Source: Micromonospora sp. M71_S20
GTDB taxonomy: Bacteria; Actinomycetota; Actinomycetes; Mycobacteriales; Micromonosporaceae
Length of the DNA: 64,000 nt
Assembly: GCF_003664255.1 (NCBI RefSeq)
Contig: NZ_RCCV01000001.1
Coordinates: forward strand, 4,154,001 to 4,218,000
Direction of reading: 5' to 3'
The notes beneath the pieces were generated by a model, which was not told where the DNA came from, ran no database searches, and saw nothing but the letters and a program-made list of their open reading frames with translations. Below are positions 27,682 to 35,422 of this stretch, piece after piece. The stretch's first letter is position 1; every line of letters starts with the position of its first letter. A program made the position numbers and the translations under genes.

Positions 27682-30600
27682 CGCGGCCCTCCCCGGCGCC
27701 GTCGGCGGGAGCCGGCGGGGGAACCGCCCCCGGGGTGAGCGTCGGGGCCGGGTGGCCGGGGACGATGCCCGCCCGCCGCTGGTAGTCCGCCACCAGGTCC
27801 AGCAGGGCCGGGCCGGTGGGCCGCCGACCGGGCCGCACGTCACAGGTACCGATCTTGCTCTCCTGGATCAGCACGTTGGGGTCCAGGGTGATCCCGAACA
27901 GGTCGTTGGCCGAGTCGCCGGTCACCAGGCCCTCGAACCCGAAGTGGTACGGCAGCCACACCTGGTGGATCACCCGACCGTCCACGCGCAGCGGGCTGAG
28001 CCGGTCGGTGACCAGCACCTTCGCCTCGATGACCGCCCGCCCGCTGACCAGGTGCGCCCAGCCCAGGTGCGCCAGGTCCGCCTCCGCGGCCAACTCCGGG
28101 GACACCTCGACGAACATCTCCGGTTGCAGCTCCGCCAGGGGCCGCACCGTACGGCTCATCCCGCCCGCCGTGTGGTGCTCGGTGAGCCGGCTGACCGTGA
28201 ACACGTACGGGAAGACCTGACTGTGCTCCTGCGGCGGGCTCGGGTTCACCGAGTTCACCGGGTGCGCGTACACCTTGCGGGTCGGATTGGCCTGCTGCCG
28301 GTAGAACGGGTTGCGCACCGGCGACTCGGCCGGCTCGTAGTGCGTCGGCAGCGGGCCGTCCAACACGCCGCTGGGCGCGTACAGCCAGCCCTTGCCGTCG
28401 CCCTGCATGACGAACGGGTCGTCGCCGGCGATCCCCTCCGGGCCAGACGCGCCCTCCGGCGGCCGGTACGTCGGCGGCTTGGTCCGCTCGAAGTCCGGCA
28501 CGTCGTAGCCGGTCCACTCCCCGGCGTCCGGGTCCCACCAGACGTAGCGCTTGCGTTCGCTCCACGGCCGGCCCTGCGGGTCCGCCGAGGCCCGGTTGTA
28601 CAGGGTGCGCCGGTTCGCCGGCCACGCCCAGCCCCACTCGGCGGCCACCCAGTCCTGCTCGTGGCGCGACCTGCGCCGCGCCGCCTGGTTGACGCCGCCG
28701 GCGTACACCCCGGAGTAGATCCAGCAGCCGACGGCGGTGGAGCCGTCGTCGCGGGCCTCGGCGAACGCGGACAGCGGGCGGCCGGTCGCCACCTCGTAGC
28801 CGTTGATCTCGCGCAGCACCGCCTCGGCGCTCGGCTCGGCGTGCGGGCCGTGCGTGGGATAGTCCCAGGCCAGGTCGAGCAGCGCCCGGTCGCGCGGCAG
28901 GTCGGAGCCGGCCAGCTTCTCCCGCAGCCGGCGCCCGAGATGGTAGAAGAACCACAGCTCGGAGCGGGCGTCGCCCGGCGGGTCGACGGCCTTCTCCCGC
29001 CACTGCAGCAGCCGCTGGGTCTGGGTGAAGGTGCCCTCCTTCTCCACGTGCGAGGCGGCCGGCAGGAAGAACACCTCCGTCTTGCACTGCTCCGGCACGA
29101 TCTCGCCGGTGGCGACCTCGGGACTGTTGCGCCAGAACGTGGCGCTCTCGATCATGAACAGATCGCGGACCACCAGCCAGTCCAGGTTCGCCATGCCCAG
29201 GCGCTGCGCCCGGCCGTGCGCCGAGCCGACCGCCGGGTTCTGGCCGAGCAGGAAGTAGCCCCGCACCTTCCCGTCGATCATGTTCAGCACCTGCTGGTAC
29301 GTCCCGTGGTCGCCGGTCATCCGGGGCATGTACCCGTAGCAGAAGTCGTTCTCGGGCGTCGCCGCGTCGCCCCAGTACGCCTTGAGCAGGCTCGCCGCGT
29401 AGGCGCGGGCGTTGCCCCAGAAGCCCTTCTGGCCCGGGTGGCGGATGCTGTCCACCCACTCGTCGAAGGTGGGGTGGTCGGCGTGGTGCGGCATCGGCAG
29501 GTAGCCGGGGAGCAGGTTGAACAGCGTCGGGATGTCAGTGGAGCCCTGGATGCTGGCGTGCCCGCGCAGCGCCAGGATGCCCCCGCCGGGGCGGCCCATG
29601 TTGCCCAGCAGCAGCTGGATGATCGCGCCGGTACGGATGTACTGCACGCCGACGCTGTGCTGCGTCCACCCCACGGAGTAGATCAGCACGCCGGTGCGCT
29701 CCCGACCCGAGTTCTGCGTCCAGGCCCGCGCCAGCTCCAGGAACTTCTCCCGGGGGATGCCGCAGACCCGCTCCACCATCTCCGGGGTGTAGCGGGCGAA
29801 GTGCCGCCTGAGGATCTGGTAGACGCAGCGCGGGTGCTGCAACGACTCGTCCCGCTCGACCTGCCCGCCCACCTCGGCGCCGTGCGACTCGTGGCGCAGC
29901 CCGGCGGCGGTGTCCCGCTCCTTCGCGGTGTGCCCGCTGCCGGAGTCGGACTCGTGGCCCGCGTACTGCCAGGAGTCCTGGACGTAGCTGCCCGTCTCCG
30001 GGTCGAACCCCGAGAAGAAGCCGTCGCCGTCCTCGGTGTCGACGAAGCGCTCGCTGACGATCGTCGCGGCGTTGGTGTACGCCAGCACGTACTCCCGGAA
30101 GTCCAGCTCGTTCTCCAGGATGTAGCGCACCACGCCACCGAGCAGCGCGATGTCGGAGCCCGCACGGATCGGCAGGTACGTGTCGGCCACCGCGCTGGTA
30201 CGGGTGAACCGCGGATCGACGTGGAACACCTTGGCGCCGCGCCGCTTGGCCTCCATCACCCACTGGAAGCCCACCGGGTGGGCCTCGGCCATGTTCGAGC
30301 CCTGGATGACGATGACGTCAGCGTTGGCGACGTCCTGCTGGAAGTCCGTCGCGCCACCGCGACCGAAGCTGGCCCCCAGACCGGGGACGGTGGCGGAGTG
30401 TCAAATGCGCGCCTGGTTCTCGATCTGGAGCGCCCCCATCGCCGTGAACAGCTTCTTGATGAGGTAGTTCTCCTCGTTGTCGAGCGTCGCCCCGCCCAGG
30501 CTGGAGATGCCGAGCGTGCGGTTGAGCGGCCGGCCCTGCGCGTCGACGTCCTCCCAGGTCTCCGCGCGCGCTGCGAGGATCCGGTCGGCGATCATGTCGA

Positions 30601-30970
30601 GCGCGACGTCGAGCTCCAGATCCTCCCACTCGGTGGCGTAGGGCCGCCGGTAGCGGACCTTCGTCTGCCGCAGAGGGCTGGTGACGAGGCTCTTGCTGGC
30701 CGATCCCTTCGGACACAGCCGGCCCCGGGAGATCGGGCTGTCCGGGTCGCCCTCGATCTGGGTGACCTCGTTGTCCTTGACGAAGACGCGCTGGCCGCAG
30801 CCGACCGCGCAGTAGGGGCACACCGAACGCGCCACGCTGTCGGCGGTCTCGGTGCGGGCGGTCAACTCCGCCGAGCGGCCGGACTGCGCCGCGGCGCCCC
30901 GGCCCAGCGGGTCGGTGCCGGTGAGTTGCCGATAGACCGGCCAGCCCTGGATGAAGGTCCGCAGGCCCAC
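27671..30970 (-). CDS. Selenocysteine-containing formate dehydrogenase alpha subunit
   Basis: 1099 residues with Sec. Oxidises formate at a molybdopterin (bis-MGD) centre and passes electrons through a [4Fe-4S] cluster to the beta subunit. The N-terminal cluster is CPYCAVGCGQ (Cys51, 54, 58) with Cys86 in RLCPKG. The active-site segment ENQARI-UGA-HSATV places Sec at residue 190 (codon 30401-30403); the frame continues with IQGSNMAEAHPVGFQW and DPRFTRTS to a C-terminal MopB domain. GTG at 30970 is preferred (VGLRTFIQGW) after a GAGAGGGGG site; two ATGs at 31012 and 31018 are alternatives. Order alpha-beta-gamma is like FdnGHI. Confidence 0.95.
30374..30386 (-). promoter_or_regulatory. Candidate SECIS hairpin following the Sec codon
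   Basis: On the mRNA a CCCC/GGGG stem closes a GGUCU loop that begins exactly 18 bases after the UGA at 30401-30403. The loop sequence and the 18-base distance are the same as in the Escherichia coli fdhF SECIS as I recall it. The stem may extend by a U-G and a G-C pair. SelB in this window would be the binding protein. Confidence 0.75.
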
Positions 30971-31326
30971 GCGCGGCACCCCCTCTCCCGGCCCGTCTGA
31001 CACCGCCAACATGAACATAGGCCAGGCCGCGCGGGACCGCGACCCGGGCCGCGGATCGCCACCCCGGCGGTCGCCCCCCGCTCCCCCGCGCTACGTGCGC
31101 GCCATGACCGGGACCGGCGGGAAGACAGCGCCACCCCCGGGCCCGGAGGCTCGGGGGTGGCGCCGGTGTCGGTGTGCAGGTCGCCTCTCGGCGAGTGGCG
31201 CGACGCGGCTCCAGCCGGACGGTATTCCGCGAAGGCAATTTAGGTGAGGCCCGGGGACACTGGACACACCGACACCTCATTCAACCAGCCGACGGCCTGC
31301 GATGTTCCACCGGCGGCGGATGTGCC

Positions 31327-31361
31327 GCCGGCCGGCACCCCGGGTTCGGGTGCCGGCCGGC
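31327..31361 (-). terminator. Hairpin terminator of the first lysozyme-like gene
   Basis: Perfect 14-base arms (GCCGGCCGGCACCC and GGGTGCCGGCCGGC) around a 7-base loop, 49 bases beyond the stop codon. An equivalent hairpin follows the second paralogue. Confidence 0.75.
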
Positions 31362-31409
31362 GATCCCCCTTGTGGTGGAAAGTCTGTGTCAGTCGTGTCC
31401 GTGTCCGGG

Positions 31410-32006
31410 TCAGCTGTTCCAGTGTTCGGCGACGAGGTCGGCGGCCTGCTGCTCCCACTGGGCGTAGTGGTCGGGGTACGCCGACACCTGCACCGTCTGC
31501 GCCGCCTTCGTCAGGGGCATGTCCTGCCACCCGTCGACCTGCTTGAGGCCCTTCAGGAACGCCGTCGTCGAGTACTCCGGGTCGGTGATCTGCTCGACGG
31601 TGCCCCACCCGCTGGAGGGGCGCTGCTGGAACAGGCCCTGCGAGTCGTGGTCGTTGCGGTCACCCAGATGACCCAGGTTCTCCAGCTTCGACTCCTGCAA
31701 CGCGGTCGCGATCGACACCACGGCGGCCCGCTCGTTCATGCCGGCCTTCTTCGTCGCGGCGATGATGGCCTTGACGTTGGCGACCTGCTCGTCGGACAGG
31801 TCGACACGCGACTGCGCACCCTGCACACCATGCGGCACCAGCGTGCCCATGTCCGGCTTGTCGGCGCGCACGGCGACGGCGACGGCGGTGGTGTCCACGC
31901 TCGGGGCGCTGGTGTGGGTGGTGTCGGTCATCGGGCCGGCGGCCACACCACCGGCGAACGCCAGACCGGCGATACCGAGCACGCTGTTACGAATGATCGT
32001 GTTCAT
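31410..32006 (-). CDS. Secreted lysozyme-fold (transglycosylase-like) protein, paralogue 1
   Basis: 198 residues. Signal peptide MNTIIRNSVLGIAGLAFAGG with cleavage near residue 24; a Thr/Ser-rich linker; then a conserved domain with ERAAVVSIATALQESKLENL, NDHDSQGLFQQRPSSGWGTV and DPEYSTTAFLKGLKQVDGW. This resembles the lysozyme-like domain seen next to NlpC/P60 in actinobacteria, in which the Glu of QESK is the likely catalytic acid. Probably exported and acts on peptidoglycan; activity is inferred. Two paralogues lie at 42783-43373 and 44007-44714. Confidence 0.8.
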   Translation of the reverse strand: MNTIIRNSVLGIAGLAFAGGVAAGPMTDTTHTSAPSVDTTAVAVAVRADKPDMGTLVPHGVQGAQSRVDLSDEQVANVKAIIAATKKAGMNERAAVVSIATALQESKLENLGHLGDRNDHDSQGLFQQRPSSGWGTVEQITDPEYSTTAFLKGLKQVDGWQDMPLTKAAQTVQVSAYPDHYAQWEQQAADLVAEHWNS

Positions 32007-32172
32007 CAGAGATGCTCCATTCGGGGGTTGGCACCCGCACCGAGGGGGATCGGCTACGCGGATGCAAGCACCGTCCGGCGCTCATGAACTTGAAGAGGGA
32101 AACTTCAGCACGAACTGGAGGGGGATCTCCGGCGTCGCACCGGAGGAAAGATCAGATCAGCCGTACCGGCTG
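32007..32172 (-). promoter_or_regulatory. Conserved 5' leader of paralogue 1 (candidate structured RNA)
   Basis: About 165 bases before the start codon match the leader of paralogue 2 (43374-43540) almost base for base. Conserved blocks in the mRNA sense are GCGTAGCCGATCCCCCTCGG, GGGTGCCAACCCCCGAATGG and GGCGCCGGACGGTGCTTGCA-like segments. GCCGAuCC-GGuGCGG-AACC recalls part of the ydaO/c-di-AMP riboswitch, which controls cell-wall hydrolases in actinobacteria, but the match is partial. Unassigned. Confidence 0.5.
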
Positions 32173-32244
32173 CGTGTCCGACCTGTGCTAGTCGCAAGGT
32201 CGCGGGCGGGAGATGCCCTCAGGTCGGCTGCGCGGGCGGGGGTT

Positions 32245-32451
32245 GCCCTCACGTCGGCCGGACCATGTGTAACGACCGCCGGCCCGCCATCATTCCGGGG
32301 CCCCGGCCCACCATCCCATCGGGCGGCGCGGCCTTGGGCCGAGGTCGCCCGGCGGCTCACCGACGGCGACGCTTGCCTTGCTCGGTCGTACGCAGGGTGT
32401 AACGACCCCACCCCCGCCACGATTCCGCCCCCACGATGCCCCCGATCACAC
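32245..32451. repeat. Duplicated upstream block, copy A
   Basis: Two segments, 32245-32336 (92 bases) and 32375-32451 (77 bases), are identical to 43593-43684 and 43684-43760 upstream of paralogue 2; copy A has 38 extra bases between them (32337-32374). Each contains GTGTAACGACC. Non-coding as far as I can see. Confidence 0.85.
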
Positions 32452-32580
32452 GCCGAAACCCGGCACCCGCGTCGTCCCGCGACGCGATCACGATCCGGGC
32501 GCCTGCTCGGCCAAGCCCGCACGGGACAGCCGTCACGAAACCGGACACCGGTCACAGGTGGGTCGGTGGGTGAACGGTGG

Positions 32581-32630
32581 AGATCTTGGTAGGAAACGGC
32601 CCCTGGAGGGGCCGCTTCTCGCCAAGATCT
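32581..32630. repeat. Nested inverted repeat (AGATCTTGG...CCAAGATCT), copy A
   Basis: Outer arms AGATCTTGG (32581-32589) and CCAAGATCT (32622-32630) and an inner stem CGGCCCC/GGGGCCG around TGGA. A related element lies at the same relative place upstream of paralogue 2. The form is that of a mobile or REP-like palindrome or a terminator. Confidence 0.7.
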
Positions 32631-32670
32631 GGAAGGAGGCCGGCGGGCGGGCGCAAGAGTGGGCACCGAC

Positions 32671-32744
32671 GGGGTGTGGCCCGCCGTGCCCGGCGCAGGG
32701 ATCAAGCCTGACCGCCCGGAGCCGGGCACGGCGGGCCACACCCC
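32671..32744. repeat. Perfect 24-base inverted repeat
   Basis: Arms 32671-32694 and 32721-32744 are perfect reverse complements (each begins GGGGTGTGGCCC or ends GGGCCACACCCC), loop 26 bases. It lies in the 660-base gap between the paralogue-1 upstream block and the next gene. Terminator or REP-like element. Confidence 0.75.
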
Positions 32745-32755
32745 CACCCCGACGC

Positions 32756-33000
32756 AACCGCAACCACCCCACGTGCGCGCAACCACCCAGGTCCGCACAA
32801 CCACCCCACCCGCGCACAACCACCCCACGTGTGGGCAACCACTCCCACGCTCCGCAACCAACCCGAAGCCGCACACCGGCCGGACACGGTGCGGGCGCAA
32901 TCACCCGGCACCGAGCGCGCACCCGACCCGCGCAACCATGGGAGTTGCCACGCAACCACCGAACCGCAAAGCCAACCCACGCCCGCAACCACCCGACACC
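32756..33000. repeat. Degenerate CAACCAC-rich repeat tract
   Basis: About ten copies of a CGCAACCACCC-like unit occur at irregular 15-45 base spacing in this gene-free stretch. Any translation of it is low complexity and has no support as a gene. Confidence 0.6.
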
Positions 33001-33155
33001 GCGCAGCCACCACGACGACCACGTCGAACCCAGCCACGGCGACCTGCACGAACCGAAGCCGAGGAACGCGAAAACCGTCCCGACCGCGCCCGCCACGCCG
33101 CGACACCGGCGAAACCGCGATCCCCAGCGGCCCGACCTGGGGTTACCCTGACAGC

Positions 33156-33497
33156 ATGCAGGCCCTCTCCCCCGCTCCGACCCGCGCGGCCCACCTGGCC
33201 CGTCCGGGCCGGCCCGCCGTGGTGGCCCGCACCCTCACCGAGCTGACCGGCCCCACCCGTGGCGTGGTGGAACTGCCGGTGCGGCTGATGTGGAACGCCG
33301 ACCGCACCTTCGACCTGGGCGACCCGGACGAGCTGCTCTGGATGTACGAGAACGTGCTGCGGGAGACCACCCGCGCGGAGGATCTCCGGCTGCTCATCAA
33401 CGGGCGCACGCTGCGCCGGGTGTGGCGACTGCTCAACCTGCCCCGGGGCGTACGCCAGGCGTGGGAGAGCCGCCACCGGGGGCTGCGTACGGCGTGA
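33156..33497 (+). CDS. Small protein paired with AbiEii-type nucleotidyltransferase
   Basis: 113 residues: VVELPVRLMWNADRTFDLGD, DELLWMYENVLRETTRAEDL, RTLRRVWRLLNLPRGVRQAW. Not an AbiEi antitoxin (no winged helix, half its usual size). It directly precedes the nucleotidyltransferase gene with a GTGA overlap (33494-33497), so it is a good candidate for the toxin's partner. No family name recognised. Confidence 0.78.
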   Translation: MQALSPAPTRAAHLARPGRPAVVARTLTELTGPTRGVVELPVRLMWNADRTFDLGDPDELLWMYENVLRETTRAEDLRLLINGRTLRRVWRLLNLPRGVRQAWESRHRGLRTA

Positions 33498-34153
33498 GCA
33501 CCGCACACCCGCACGAGTTCTATCGCGAGGTGGCCCGGGTGGCCCTGTCGGCTGCCGGGCCGTACCGGTTCGTGCTCGGCGGCGGGGTGGCCTGGGCCGC
33601 GCACGGGCTCGTGACCCGCCCGACGGAGGACGTGGACCTGTTCGCGGACGTGGAGGGGGCTGCCGCCGCGGCGGCGGACGGGGTGCGGACGGCGCTGGAG
33701 CGGGCCGGGTTCGAGGTGACCGACGCCGATCCCGACAGCGAACTGGCTGAGCTGTTCGACGGCTTCGACCGGGATTTGAGGGACTTCGTGGTGAGCCGGG
33801 ACGGGCGGCTCATCCGGCTCAGTCTGGCCCGCCTCGACCGGCACCGTAGCCCCGTGGTGATGGACCTCGGCCCGGTGATGGACGTGCGGGACCTGATGGC
33901 GAACAAGACCGCCGCCCTGGTCAACCGGCGGGAGGTCCGGGACTACATCGACGTCGCGGCGGCCCTGGAGCACCACGACGTGGCGGAGCTGCTGGAACTG
34001 GCCCGCCAGCTCGACCCGGCCCTGGACGAGGACGACGTCCGCGCCGCCGGACGCTACCTGGACCGGCTGCCCGACCGCCGGTTCGCCCGCTACGGCCTGG
34101 ACCCCGCCGCCATCGCCCAGGTCCGCACCCGCCTGACCCCCTGGCCCCGCTGA
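33494..34153 (+). CDS. AbiEii/AbiGii-family nucleotidyltransferase (toxin-like)
   Basis: 219 residues. Nucleotidyltransferase motif LGGGVAWAAHG (residues 28-38) and RPTEDVDLF with Asp46 and Asp48; later ANKTAALVNRREVRDYIDVA, the AbiEii Lys and Asp motif. AbiEii is the toxin of type IV toxin-antitoxin systems that block growth by nucleotidyl transfer to tRNA. Its classical partner AbiEi is absent; the 113-residue protein before it replaces it. No mobile element borders the pair. Confidence 0.88.
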   Translation: MSTAHPHEFYREVARVALSAAGPYRFVLGGGVAWAAHGLVTRPTEDVDLFADVEGAAAAAADGVRTALERAGFEVTDADPDSELAELFDGFDRDLRDFVVSRDGRLIRLSLARLDRHRSPVVMDLGPVMDVRDLMANKTAALVNRREVRDYIDVAAALEHHDVAELLELARQLDPALDEDDVRAAGRYLDRLPDRRFARYGLDPAAIAQVRTRLTPWPR

Positions 34154-34191
34154 CCACCCCACCCGCCCACCCCAGCCCCACACCCGCATCT

Positions 34192-34277
34192 CCCGCGTCG
34201 ATCATGCACTTTCGGTGGGCGAAAAGTGGCCGATCCTTCCCTTTCGCGGGGCACCGGAAGTGCATGATCGACGCGGG
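34192..34277. repeat. Long imperfect inverted repeat between convergent genes
   Basis: Arms 34192-34215 (CCCGCGTCGATCATGCACTT at its start) and 34254-34277 are 24 bases each with one mismatch; the spacer is 38 bases. It separates the AbiEii gene from the convergent SDR gene. Palindromes built on a TCGATCATG core recur in Micromonospora genomes to my knowledge, so it may be a REP/MITE-like element serving as a two-way terminator. Confidence 0.8.
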
Positions 34278-34309
34278 CCAGGGGCGCGGGGCCAAGGCGC
34301 GGGGGCGGG

Positions 34310-35212
34310 TCACTTTGTGGGGCGGCCGCCCGTGACGCCGAGGATCTCGCCGGTGACGTAGCTGGACTCCTGGGAGGCGAAGAAGACGTACGCCGGGGCC
34401 AGCTCGGCCGGCTGGCCGGGGCGTCCCTCCGGGGTGTCCTGGCCGAACTTCTCGACCTTCTCGTTCGGCATCGTCGCCGGGATCAGCGGCGTCCAGATCG
34501 GGCCCGGCGCCACCGCGTTCACCCGGATCCCCCGCTCGGCCAGGTCGGCGGCGAGCGCCTTGGTAAAGTTGGCGATCCCCGCCTTGGTGGTGGCGTAGTC
34601 CAGCAGCTGCGGCGACGGGTCGAACGCCTGGATCGACGAGGTGTTGATGATCGCCGAACCCTCGGCCATGTGCGGCACGGCCGCCCGGCAGAGCCAGAAC
34701 ATCGCGTACAGGTTGGTCTTCAGCACCCGGTCGAACTGCTCGTCGCTGATGCCGAGGATGCCCTTGTCCTGTGCCATCTGGTAGGCCGCGTTGTTGACCA
34801 GGACGTCGATCCCGCCGAGGTCACGCACGGCCCGATCGATCAGCTCCTGGCAGTGCCCCTCGTCGGTGATGTCCCCGCGTACCGCGATGCCCTTGCGGCC
34901 GGCCTCCTCGACCAGCCGGACGGTCTCGCGGGCGTCGGCGTCCTCCTCCTCGCTGAGGTAGGAGATCAGCACGTCGGCGCCCTCCCGGGCGTACGCGATG
35001 GCGATCGCGCGGCCGATGCCGGAGTCACCACCGGTGATCACCGCCCGCCGGCCGTCGAGCTTGCCGCTGCCGCGGTACGACTCCTCGCCGTGGTCCGGCT
35101 TCGGGGTCATCTCCTGAGTCGAGCCGGGCGGCGTCTGCTGCTGCTTCGGTTGTCCCTCCTGCTGGCCGTACTGGCTGGTGGGGTCCTGCTGGGTGTGCTG
35201 GTCCTCGCTCAC
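34310..35212 (-). CDS. SDR-family oxidoreductase (GSP39/YdaD-like)
   Basis: 300 residues. Gln-rich N-terminus (QQDPTSQYGQQEGQPKQQQT), then the SDR core: AVITGGDSGIGRAIAIA (TGxxxGxG), NNAA, catalytic Ser (IINTSSIQ) and Y-x3-K (YATTKAG). General stress protein 39 type, NAD(P)-dependent, substrate unknown. The GTG at 35212 follows GAGGAG by 6 bases. Divergent from the 5'-nucleotidase gene. Confidence 0.9.
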   Translation of the reverse strand: MSEDQHTQQDPTSQYGQQEGQPKQQQTPPGSTQEMTPKPDHGEESYRGSGKLDGRRAVITGGDSGIGRAIAIAYAREGADVLISYLSEEEDADARETVRLVEEAGRKGIAVRGDITDEGHCQELIDRAVRDLGGIDVLVNNAAYQMAQDKGILGISDEQFDRVLKTNLYAMFWLCRAAVPHMAEGSAIINTSSIQAFDPSPQLLDYATTKAGIANFTKALAADLAERGIRVNAVAPGPIWTPLIPATMPNEKVEKFGQDTPEGRPGQPAELAPAYVFFASQESSYVTGEILGVTGGRPTK

Positions 35213-35422
35213 CGACGTCTCCTCGCGCACCGGTCGGGTCTGGGTCTCCAACGCCGTACCCTGCGGCGGCAAGCGGAAACGGCCGGCGCGGTGTTACACG
35301 GACAGGTCCGGGTGGGCCGGTGTGATGAAACACCTCGGGCTGCTGTGGCAGGAGTGACCGCCGCTCGTTTATGGTGCGCTCGGCGCTCATCGGGCGCCCA
35401 GAACCCCATGGAAGGGCACCTC

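Noticed and set aside
30401..30403. Stop codon splitting the formate dehydrogenase alpha gene into two genes or marking a pseudogene
   Set aside because: The frame continues with the family sequence right after it, the position is the known Sec site, and a SECIS-like hairpin and Sec genes are adjacent.
26981..31000. A plus-strand open frame of over 1300 codons
   Set aside because: Antisense to the formate dehydrogenase genes, whose protein families are clear on the minus strand.
32756..33000. CRISPR array
   Set aside because: The repeat unit is short and degenerate, spacing is irregular and there are no cas genes.
32157..33096. Possible genes in the gap between paralogue 1 and the AbiEii pair
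   Set aside because: Frames here are low-complexity Cys/Gly/Trp/Val or His/Pro translation of repeats, without ribosome-binding sites or family similarity.
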